Shown: positions 27,240 to 39,100 of the stretch, in pieces | Numbering within the stretch: the first letter of the stretch is position 1 | Layout: each line of letters opens with the position of its first letter | Assembly (NCBI RefSeq): GCF_910596095.1 | Contig: NC_056550.1 | Location: forward strand, 1,488,001 to 1,552,000 | Direction: 5' to 3' | Length of the DNA: 64,000 nucleotides | Source of the DNA: Thunnus maccoyii | Taxonomy: Eukaryota > Chordata > Actinopteri > Scombriformes > Scombridae | Translations under genes and position numbers: made by a program | The notes under the pieces: generated by a model | Told to the model about the DNA's origin: nothing | Database searches by the model: none | Seen by the model: the letters and a program-made list of their open reading frames with translations, nothing else

Positions 27240-28640
27240 TCTTTTAGTCAGGCAGCCTCATTGAGATTAAGATCTTTTCCAAGAGAGACCGGAGAACAAA
27301 AACGTTCATAAGACAAGAACACAATCAGCAGACAGAAACAACACAACTACACAATAAAGGAAATTAATGAAAACAGTGACAAGAATCATAAAAAAAAAAC
27401 ATCAGATAATAAAGCTTTAAAATCTCCAGGAGGAATATAAGACTCAAGTTTGATTTATATTTAAAAGGTGAAAAATATCTGAAACCAGTTCTGCCAACAT
27501 GAATGTGAACATGAGGGATATCTGACTGGATCCTGTACTGTACTTACTGGATTTAAATGAGAGCAGAGATGTGAGGTAGTTTGGAAGCTTCATAGATGAA
27601 TAACATGAGATGTTTTTTTTCTTCTTGTCTGTAAAGAAGTCCAACCAACCGTGTGATACTGAGAACAATGATGAGTACGAACGTTCTTATTTGTGATAAA
27701 GCGTGTAATACACACACTGTGATACACAGGGTTTAACTGCTGAAGTGTTGATAGGGCAGCATGACAATACAGAATATCTCCATAGTCAAGGACAGACATG
27801 AACATTGACTGGACAATAGTTTTACTGGAACAAGACAAACATCCTTTGATTCTATACAAGAAGCCTACTTCGATTTTTAATTTCTGAGTCAATGTCGAAT
27901 ATGAATCTCGAATGATAGTCTGCTGTCAAGCTAACATCCTAAGTATTTGTATGACTCAGCAAAAGTAATACGGGTGCCATTTCAAGTTTTAATGGCAGGA
28001 TGGTCATGATCACTGGTGGAGGTGGAGAACACAATGTTGGTCTTTTCTGCATTTCAAACTAGTCTGTGATGAAGGAGTGCTAATTGGAACGCATCAAAAG
28101 CAGACTGAAGACAAGTCAGGACCTGGGCTGGGGTGTATCATCTGAAAAAAAGGACATTTATGTGTAATGTAAACAGCAGTGGACCAAGGATAAACCCTTG
28201 TGCAAAGCCATTTCTGATGGTAAGATGGCTGGACTGAGCACCATCAGTAACATCGGTCTGACCTCTCTCTGTAAAGCTTCATCTAAACATAGACTGTCAT
28301 TTATGAAGTAGGATTTTATGATCAATGGTATCAAATGCTTTTGAGAGGTCATTGAAGAGTGCAGCACAAAATTGTTTTTTAATAAGTGAAACTGTGGCTG
28401 ACTGTTGTGGCTGTAGTGAGTTCAGTGAATCAATAAAGGCATGTAGTTATAAATTGACTAATGATTAGGATTTTTGCTAAGAAAGGAAGTTTAGATATTG
28501 GATGGTATTTCTTGAGATGGAAGTCATCACCACTTTTGTTTTTGCGTCACATTGTTTTTGCGTCCATCTTGAGTCTAATGGTGATCAAAGATATAAAGCC
28601 CAACCTTTTCTTAATCCATTTCTCATCTTGTTTATCTTCT
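27240..28640 (-). mobile_element. Decayed LINE (L2/CR1-like reverse transcriptase)
   Basis: The minus strand carries degenerate pieces of a non-LTR reverse transcriptase. The C-terminal part reads VGFLYRIKGCLSCSS and SVLDYGDILYCHAA, then QLNPVYHSVCITRFIT (27590-27892), typical of fish L2/CR1-type elements. Further 5', around 28330-28370, a frame resembles the NDLSKAFDTIDH core. Frameshifts and stops break it throughout. It lies between the lin7b 5' end and the snrnp70 3' end. Confidence 0.75.
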
Positions 28641-29605
28641 CACTTGCCATGAACTAACTCTCCTGTCAGTCCAGATCCTGCTGCCCAACTCTTCCCTGCC
28701 CTCCTGTTTCCACTTCCCCAATCTGCCCAGTTTTATTTATACCAGCCCATACCCATTCATTCTCTGCTGTCTTTGACTCACAGTCATTAGCAGTCCAGCC
28801 ATTTTTTTTCTGCCTACTCACTTTTTGAGTCGTCTGCCTGTTTTTGACTATGAATAATGCTGAGTCTTTTATCTTACCTGATCTTCTGGTAGTTGTGCTT
28901 TTAGGTCCAAATCTGTTTTTGCTGAGCCGTTACATTTAATTAATTTCTAATGTCAAAATATCTTGAAAGTATTACTAAAGTTACTCAATATTTAGGCCTA
29001 CCTCAGTGATACATCATACTGAGAAGTTATACAGTCCCTCATTACTTCATGATTATATTACCCTCACTTACTATTTTTATACTCCCCAAAGTAGATCATC
29101 ATCCTGTAAAACTAACCAGTAGTTTTTACTGGAGAATTCACAAGTAGTTCATAACAAACCAGAGACAGTAGGATTACTATTCTCATCTTGGCTCAGTGTG
29201 ATACCACTTCACATGGAGGTGCACAAAAAAAAGAAACTTTTAATAAGCAATGAATGAGTCATGACTAGTTTTGTGCTGTGGCAGTTTAAAGTTACTGAGG
29301 AATGATTCATTAATACAGAATCACCCAGTCTGTTCTCTACAACTCATTATCTACTATATAGTCCTTGATTAGGACTCACTGATTAGAATTTCACCATTAT
29401 TTTTAATCACTCTATGCTCTTGCTTCTATTTTCATTATACAGTGTTTGATATATTTTTGTACATCCTAGACAGTCTCTGGTTTCTATTCATGCAACACAA
29501 AAATCAGACTTGATATCATTATTCCACCACATCAACACAGATGCACGTCCAGGCTACATTATGGATGCAGGAGAAAATCAACTGTGATTAGCACAACACC
29601 ACACA
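28641..29605. other. Intergenic, no gene seen
   Basis: AT-rich sequence with a pyrimidine-rich stretch at 28660-28900 that resembles 21650-21900, perhaps a shared degenerate repeat. No exon, RNA gene or promoter could be supported. Confidence 0.5.
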
Positions 29606-30181
29606 TAATTTAAAAAAAAAATTTATTCCAGAATGAATAAACAGAACAATCCTCAATTGTCACACAATACTACATTTCCTTCAATTTCACATACATTGAG
29701 CAGAAATAGGTGACTGGGTCCAAACAAGTATGTAATCTAACTGCTTTATGAGCCTGATAAGAAAAGAGAACACAATCTAACCATCTCAAAACGAATAGAG
29801 TTTGTGTTTTATAATTCATCGCAGCACCCCCCCTACCCTCCCCCCCCCGAACCAATGAGGAAAAAAAAAAAAAAAAAAATTGGCTTGAATCACTACGGTA
29901 ATCTGATAACATTTAGTGGCACGGATTAATTGGGCAAAGCAGGAAAGCTGCCACTTTAGTGAGATCGAATCAGTTCTATGCATCAGCTGTGTGTGAAACA
30001 ATATCAATTGGAATATTTCAACAGATCGTGGTCAGATAGGAAAAGCTAGCTAGATGCGGTACTGAAGAAGCCCTGACATAATTTAGGCTTCCTGTGCCTT
30101 GACAGAAAATTAGGGGCCAAGTTAAAGTACAGTATGAAACAACTTATTTATGTGTGGGAGCCTGTTGGTAAAGGGGCCGTC
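29606..30181 (-). other. snrnp70: snrnp70 3' UTR
   Basis: Sequence after the snrnp70 stop codon. TTTATT at 29622-29627 reads AATAAA on the gene strand and gives a 3' UTR of about 560 nt. An A18 run and a C-rich run lie at 29825-29880. Confidence 0.55.
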
Positions 30182-33100
30182 TTAGTACTCATCTCCTGGT
30201 GCCTCCATCTTGTAGCCATTCTCACTGGAGCCGTAGCCGTCAGCCGATGGCACTGACTGCTGGTCCATCATCATCCCATCCTGACTGTACTCCTCCATGT
30301 TAGGCGGTTCTCCTCCCTCATCCTCATTGCCCATGTCATCTTGAGGCCCCATGTCGTCTCGTAGGGAGCCGTGCCGCTCTTCTCTGCGCTCCCCCCTGTC
30401 TCTCTCCCCCCGTTCCCTTTTGTGCTCCCTGTCTCTGTCCCTGTCTCCCCTGCGCCTGTCTCTGTCCCTGTGGCTGCGCCTGCGGTCCCTGTCCCTCTCT
30501 CTGTCCCTGTCTCTGTCTCTACGCTCCTCCATGCCCTCACCCACTTCACCCTCGTTTTCCTCCAGCATGCGCTCCCCGCCCTCAGGGGCACCGTCTCCCT
30601 GGCCGACCTCCTCTCCATCCAGCCCCTTGCCTCTCTCCCTGTCTCTCTTGCGATCCCGGCTCCTGCTCCTTCTCTTCCTGTCTCGACTCCTCTCCCTACT
30701 TCTGCTGTCTCCTCCCGCTGCCCCCCCGCGATCCTTCTCTCGCTCTCGACGCCGGCTACTACTGCTGTTCTCCTCCCCTCCTGCGACTGGTCTTTCTCTC
30801 TCCCTTTCTCGCTCCCGGGAACGGGTACGTCGGCGGCGTTCCCGGGATCGGGATCGCCGCCGCTCTCTGTCCTTATCCCGGTCACGCTCCCGACTGCGCT
30901 CTCTCCGCTCCCCGCGCTCCCGATCACTATGAGTAGTCAGGACAAAGAGAAAAGTGTTAAATACACTACTCAATCTAACACCAAACGACAGGTCCTCACT
31001 AAAAAGTACTCACCCCCCCAGAGGGCGATCATCGTAACGTGATGCATCATCTCGGCCAGAGTGCTTGATGTTGACATCAGCTCCACCTCTCCTAGTGCCA
31101 CCCAATCCACCACCTACAGGGGAAAAAAACACCAACAACAAGCAAAACATAAGAGAAAGTTAAATATGTGTTAAGTTAAGACCCCTAAACCTGTTGACAT
31201 GTTCAGACTGATGACAGCACTGTGTCTAAAAGGGCACGAGGCTGCTGTGGTGTGGGTGTGTCGCTACAGAGAAAATACTACCCCAAAGCTCAAACTTGCA
31301 TCATTCAGCCATAATGGCTGGATCTGTACTTTCATTTGCCACATGCTTGTGGCTTTTTCTTATCTGTAGACACTTTTATTTCTATAAAAACTTATTACTG
31401 AGGGTTTTTCTTGAATGCACCTCATCTCCAATTATTAGGAATATATTATTCACGGCCTTTTCCTCAATACAATACAGTTCAGTGCACCTGTAAAGCGGCC
31501 ACCCACACTAACGTCCAATAAAAGGCAACATGAGTTTCATGTTTAATGCCTTCGTTAATCATCTGTGATGTCAAAATATCTGATGTCAGCACAGGCAAAG
31601 AAATAATAAGAGTGGATTCTGATCATAGTTCAGTTCAAAAAACAAAACACACTCCCTCCTGCATGGCTGCTGACATCACGCTGAACAACAGTAGGAGGTT
31701 GAACCAGTATCAGCCAGTGTTCTCAAGTAGTTGACTAGGCTGCATTCAAGCAACAGAAAGCTTGCACTGCTCTCCTTCCATCAACCCTCCATTCCACTAC
31801 AACAACTAAACTGTCAGGCCTTGATTAAAATGACTGATTTCTCTAATTGAAAATTGTTGGAAACATTTGGGATAATGCAAATACACAACTCACTAAAATA
31901 TATAACATAGGTCTAGTTGTTTTGAGACATTTTAATGTGAAATAGTTACATATTATAGCTTTAATAGGCACTAATGTTTCTCAGCCACAGTACTGTTGGC
32001 TATTCCTTCACTTTGGTTCAGACTAACTATCAGATGGTTTGTGATGTCATTTGAGACATTCATTGTCCCTGGAGGATGAATTTTAATTATAACTTACTGC
32101 AATCATCAGGTCAAAATTTCATTTCATTTCATTTATAAAGGACAACGTGTGCCAGTGTTAGCCAGCTGGCTAATTTTCAACTGCAGTCTTTGGAGAGATG
32201 TTTTGAAACAAAATTTAAAATGATCAAATTTACAGAACAAAGACAAGAAGAAGACAGCAGAAGATAAAAGACAGCAACAAGACAAGTATTCTCAAGACAG
32301 AACACAAGCCATACAAACATCAGTACTGCAATAACAAACACATTGAAATGTGTTTATGAGCAGATTCCTTCAACATTGATGATATTCCCATCAGTCTAAG
32401 CTGTACTTTGTGTTTAGTTGTCATTAAATGTCAGCATGTTAACACACTTAACTAAGATGGTAAAACATACTTTTTAAACATCAGCATTGAGCTGAGTAGC
32501 CTCACAGTGTCAAGTATAGCTGCTACAGAACCTGCAATGCTCCTCTCAAAAGAGTTCATGTAGAGGTCTTGGTACTGTCGCCAAGAACTCTAGTATTAGT
32601 TTGGGTTGAGTTCAGTTTATTCTTCTTTGGTATGAAATGAAAGCGTAATATAAGAAAGGCAGCTGACCTAGCCTTCGAGGATGCCATCCTTTGACAGTGC
32701 GTCCTCGTTCCACGTCCACCAGCACTCTCCTGCCGTCAATCTTCTTCCCATCTGCATGCTTGTAGGCAGCTGGAGAAGAGGAATTGGGAGAGGGAAGACA
32801 GAGGTGAGATAGGAGTAGGACTGCATCAATGTGGCCAAGGAAACAAACAGTGCATTATTATACTGACCAGGAGCAGGCGAGGCCGAGATGGCTGCTCTCT
32901 GGGTAAAAGCCGAAGGATAATGGGAGTAGACTTCCTTCCACCAGATGAGTGATCGATACGTTACACTTTTAACTGCATCATTTGAATACCCAGCTTTCAC
33001 TTCTTTCACTATCTACATTAAATTAGAGTGCTTTAAGTTGTCCGGGTTTCTTAAGGATACTTGTGAGGATTTAATTTCCAATTTTCTTGATGTGCCATCT

Positions 33101-36100
33101 CTTTAAATATATAGTTTACTACCTAATGATTCATTACTACTGTAAAGGCACGGTGGCAAGTTACTCTTCAGATTTGAATAAATACTCAATCTCTCACACA
33201 GATTTGACTGTGACAAACTAGAACTGTCAAACAAACCGCAAAGTGACATTCAATCTTCAGTGCATTTGCTAAATTTAACCAAACATGTTGGGGCAGTTGA
33301 CATTGTAGTTGTATACAATGAAAGCACTGCTGTTATCATAATCATATGTACTGTATTCATCAGATTTTCCAGTTAGCTTACAGGTGAAATGTCTTTTTTT
33401 TTTTTTTTTTTTTTTTAAATCATGTTTTATCATCCTGGCACAATTTGTATCGCTTCAGTATTCTGATTAACAATCTATTGTTTGTTTTAGACCCGACACT
33501 TTGGACACTTGATTATGACTTTTATTTTACAAATGCTTGAGAAAACATTTCTCACAGATTTGTTGATGTCCCAAAGGAAATGATGAAAAACTGAAAATGT
33601 GTGTACATTAACAGTATTATGATATGGCAATGGTCTGTTCTACTGTATTGGCTTTAATCTGCTGAAACCTTTTACCAGCTTACCATCCTCTTAATACAGC
33701 AACATGATGGACGCAACCAACAGTAAGGAGCTGTCATTAACAAGGAGTCTCCAGCATTTGGCATATTTACAACCTTGTGTACAGTCAGACTTTGTCCCAC
33801 ACCTCATCCCATTATACCACACAACAGTCTTTTGATCCATCTTGTATAATGAAAGGACTCTGCGAGATCCAGGTGGCTCCTGGCTGCTACACTGGTCTGA
33901 TGTGGTGATGATCACTGAGGGTACAACTTTTATGTCCAAGAACAGGGCCTTACCAAAACCCATCAGTTATAGCATACAGTCTTGAGGGCCTTACCAAATC
34001 CTCACATACAATAGTATACAGTCTGAGGGCCTTACCAAACTCCCTCACTCAGACTATGCAGTTGATGGTCTTACCATAATACCTCACTCTTGGGCCTTAT
34101 GAAAGTCTCTGCCCCAGTCTTAGGGCCTTACTACAATCCTTCAGCACCAAAATACAAATGCTGTCCCAGCACCTCCACCAGGGGCCTTACCAGAACCCCT
34201 CCAACGTCTGTGTTCACTAAGGATGACAACATCCCATCCAATGATAGGGCCTTACCAAACCCCCACCAGTCCTACCAAACTGACCAACTGAAAAAAAGCA
34301 CAAAAAAAACAAAACAAAAACAAAAAAAAACAAAACAAAAAAAACGGGGCTGCTTCCTTACAGGAGTTGCCTTATCACAACCCCAAACAACTAATGAGGC
34401 TTGAGACATGTCTAGTAGAAATGATCTAGGGCATCCAGTGTCTTAACTTCATTACTGACATGTCATATGATGAAACTGTAGGATCTATTTTTTTTTCTTG
34501 AATTTACTATTGTTTTGAAGGAATCTGTAAGGCCAACTTAACTAGTGTCTACATTTAGTTATGTAGTGAATAAATAATGTATGAATAGCCCATTTAGCAT
34601 AATTACCAAGAAAATTCCCCTCATTTGCCTTTTCTATTAAAGCCAGCTCAGACATATGTATTATATATATCAACTTCTCAGATGAGATTTGAACATTTTC
34701 TAGATCAAACGGGGTTGTGAATAATATCAAGCTAATTGGGCTCCCAAAGTTTGACTGAGAGAAACAGTTTGGGGAATGGAGTCACAGGAAAGTGTCATCT
34801 GAACAGCTGAGTTAATGTCCACTGCCCAGCTTCCATTATTTACATCTTTCATTGCCTTTTTAATTGGCACTAATATTTAGCAGAACACTTGAGCCTAGCA
34901 GACACGTTGAGGTGATAATGATGATAGAATTTGATTGATGTCAACTTTGCCAGTTGACAGTGAATGCCACCCATCCATCTACACACACATTTAGAGAACA
35001 GTCATGAACCTACATGTTTCTAAATTTGCAGACAAAAATGAAACTGTACTAAAACTAAAAAAAGTTAGTATAATTTTTACTCTTATTGAAAATATAATCG
35101 TTCACTTCTTTAAACAAGCACCTTTCCCTGCGGACCTACATTTACACATTACTGCAATTTACTGCTACACACCAAGAACGACTGAAAATTGTGTCACTAT
35201 TGTTCTGAGAAGCTCCTACAAATTCAGTCAATCTGCACAGCATTAATCACAACAAACTCCATAAGAACGTGGTGGGACTGACAGCTGTGTAATGTAGCTT
35301 TTTGATTTCTCTTACTTGCTCACTGACTTCCAGTACCTCCATACAGCTATGTCATTGCTATGTATGAGCCCTGAGCAACCTGAGGTGGCTTTAACATAAA
35401 GGGCAGAATCATTGGGCAATATTTAATACGCTAGTGGTCAGGGGTGCGTTCAATGGTCAAAGCCTAAGATCCAAGTAATAGCAGTTGCACTGAAAGCTCT
35501 TCAGGGCTTGCAAAAGAAAGATGCTTTTCCCATTGAACGTAGCTCCTCTTCCCTATGTAGGAGATGGAGGGTGGAAAGAAATCTTACCCATCATACAAAC
35601 CCATTATACCAACCATATACTGAGCTGTGGTAGTAGGGTGTAGATGAATCATAACCATCATCATCTGCCAGCCAGCTCTGGCCAATAGCCATCACAGATT
35701 GGCGGCTGCAGTGGCAATGAGAACAACACACAGTTAATATACTGTTTAGCCCCACATCCCCCCTCAGTTCACCCCCTGTTGTGACTACATCATAGCTGTG
35801 ATTCAGCAACTCTGGTCTTGAAGAGCTGATAGCACTAACGGCCAAAATACACCAGGCACGGACGTGGTGCGACACGTCTACCACAGCATGGCCACATCAG
35901 TGCACCTCCATTACAATCAAATGAAGCTGCTAGATCCATCATAGAAGCCGCACAGGTATCACACTCCTTATCTCTAGTTTTAAAACAAGGCTGGTCTAGT
36001 TTTTTTTTTGCACAGCTACGCGGCCCTCCAACAGGTAAAAATTACATGAAAACTGTAAAAACGAGTACTATCTGTTTAAAAATGATTAAAATAAATACCT

Positions 36101-39100
36101 CATCGTACCAGAGGCAATGTGACGAAGCAGTGCAACCTTGTGGATTTTTTTTATATTGCACGTTAAAATAAATCAAATCAATGTGTATCCATAATCCTGT
36201 AGTTTAAATGATCTGGTTAATAAATTCAGTACCAGTTAATATAACCTGGTACTGAATTTGGTGAACTAACTTCAGTTGGCTATGCTAATTGAAGTTAGCA
36301 TAGCCCCGAGGCTTCCCCGTCCTCTTGTTGTAGACTATGTAGATCTGGAAGAAACAGGCATGGAGATGTTGGTTGGCTTTGGAATGCATCATAAGACAAG
36401 AATACCCAAACACGCCGCATCAGATGTGTGTATGAATATATCAGTGACACGCAATCCAAAACCACAAACTTCAACCAAAAACAACGCTTCAAAACTCTGC
36501 ATAACTAACTACATTATCTGCTGATCATCATCGTTCCTTCTATTTATCTGTCCATGAATGAACATAACACAGGTAATCTGGAACATACTTTGTCTTTTGC
36601 AACACTCCATCAACTTGTTTACATAACATTAATAGGCAATATGAATTTGATAACTCACAACTAAAAGTACATATGAAAATAAATTTATAGAACACATGTA
36701 GACAGGTCTTATTTTTGTAATAGTTTAAGTGGCAAATGCTTTAACTTTCCAAAGTACCCTACTTGAAATCTACTCAGAAAACACGGTTGGCACGCAACCA
36801 CATGCTACAAGACGCAGTTGGTGTATCAGGTAAAAAAAAAAAAAACCTGCTCCGCCCCGCCTACGTGCTGCGTTGCGTCCGTGCCTGGTGTATTTCAACT
36901 GTTATATCCCAGAATGATGTCATTGTGTTAGATGGCACCATTCACTTGTCTAATTAGACAACACTGCATTTTTCACTGTGGCATCACCACCAGATTAAAA
37001 TCTGTCACTAGTGTGGTGAAGTTGAACTAATCTCACCATGACCAGGGTTGAAGACCACCAATAAAAACTTTGTCAAACAAACAAGCTCAATACCTAGTCA
37101 TACAAAAGATGGGTTTCCATACAGTCCTTGACACATTTCTGGTAAAAAAAAAAAAAAAAAATCCCATTCAATGCTTGGTGACCAGTCTGACCTTGTGCTT
37201 ACCATTACAGTCCAACCAGGAGAGCTGCTCTTCCACAGAGCTACAACGCCTAACAGTTAAGACAATGTGCCCTTGACAGGCAAAGATGTTGAGGTTCACA
37301 AATGAAAGACACTTCTACCTCTTGGTCCTCCCACTTTTCCCATGATGCCCCACTGAATGAAGCAGTTCCCATCCTCAACAAAACTATTAGTCAACTGATA
37401 ACACGCAACAAACACAGACACACACATCACACAACCACCAGACTCCAATTTCAACATGCAAATTGTAAAACATATGTCTATAAGAAGTTCTGATTCCTTT
37501 GATGCCATAAACATCAATTTGCTTTACTAGTAGTTGTCACCTTCCCAAGGTGTTAAAGAAAGCTGCCTCCCCATTACCATAACAAAAATAGCCATGATAG
37601 AATAAAGGGAAGGGGGTCCGACTGAAGAACCACCCTGCATGTCAGAGGTCAGTCTTTACGAACATGTAATATACAGAATGGTTTGAGCTCAGCACTCTTC
37701 ATTGGTACTCACAGTGCATGTCTCGTTCATGCTCATACTCAATGAATGCATAGCCCCGAGGCTTCCCCGTCCTCTTGTTGTAGACTATGTAGATCTGGAA
37801 GAAACAGGCATGGAGATGTTGGTTGGCTTTGGAATGCATCATAAGACAAGAATACCCAAACACGCCACGTCAGATGTGTGTATGAATATATCAGTGACAC
37901 GCAATCCAGAGCCACAAACTTCAACCAAAAACAACCACAGTTGAATCAATGCCTTTCTAACAGTGTCAACAAATATAGAATATTATATAGGTCTCCTAAA
38001 TGTACCATTTATTGCAGATCAGGTAGTAGTTCCATGTTTCCAGTGACTGAGCATATTCCTTTCATTATTTTTTGTTTTCATTTTATATATCCCTCGGTAT
38101 TTGCATTGTTTATTAGGGTGCAATTAGCTGAGTTTTGTCTACAACATATACATACAGTACATGTAACTTCAATTACAACTATTTAGGATTTACATTACAC
38201 TGACATAGCATAACAAAATTCTATTTGTAAAAGTTTTAACTAAGACCTGTCACATTCAGCTTTTCCTGCTTTCTTAGCACACAGCACCCACTACAGTGCC
38301 AGAGAGCAGTGGCAACTCCTGCACATACAAAAGTGCAGCTCATGCCAGTATGCATGTTAATTGTCGCAGCCAGTTGCACAGAAGATTGCACACAGACTAT
38401 GCTGGGAGCTTGACTGTGTAGCTCTTAACGTTTCATATCGTCTGCTGCTCAGGTGTCATTCAGGTTGCAGGTTAAGTTTTGAACATTTGAAAATTGTAGT
38501 GTATGGAGGAAAATTTCCACCCCTAGGCTTTTTTGAGAATATACAATCACAGTGAATTTAATATCAGTGTAGTTAGTAAACTTATTGCAAACATGTGAAC
38601 AGGTCTAGACAAGTGAGCAACAGCAGCTGAGCATACCCGTTTGATGGGGCCATAGACCTCAAACTCACGGCGAAGCTTGGACTCTGTCGTATCATAGTTC
38701 TACAACAAAAAGACAAAAATACCATTAGACATGAGCAGTGATGACAAAAGAATTACAACTGCTGAATTCACAGACCTGCTGTAAGTATACTTGAAAAAAA
38801 AATGGATGTGATTTTAATGTACTCACCACTCGTGCAACAAACAATGTCTTGAAGGCATCACCTTGCGCATTGGGGTCATTATGGGGATCCCCTGATATAA
38901 CGCAAATAGGAAAGCAGGATTAGTTCAAACCATGAAATCATATACAGTGAAAAGAGCTTGTACTGTATGTCAGTGTGAAAACTTACAAAGCTTGAGTTCT
39001 GTCTCCACCACTGCTTGCCTCCTCTCAATCTTCTCTCGTCTCTGCAAAAGCAAAAGACTCAGTAAATGGTAAATCTGCAACAATCACTCAGGGAAGGCTC

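Noticed and set aside
30351-31042. Frames of about 200 codons on the + strand opposite snrnp70 exon 9
   Set aside because: They are shadows of the RD/RE-repeat tail; composition explains the lack of stops.
32668-33009. A 113-codon minus-strand frame over snrnp70 exon 7
   Set aside because: It is exon 7 in the +1 frame plus intron. It is not a gene, but it does show the stop reached if the poison exon is included.
33394-33417. T-run of about 24 as a possible processed pseudogene tail
   Set aside because: No retrocopied gene body lies next to it; it is a simple repeat.
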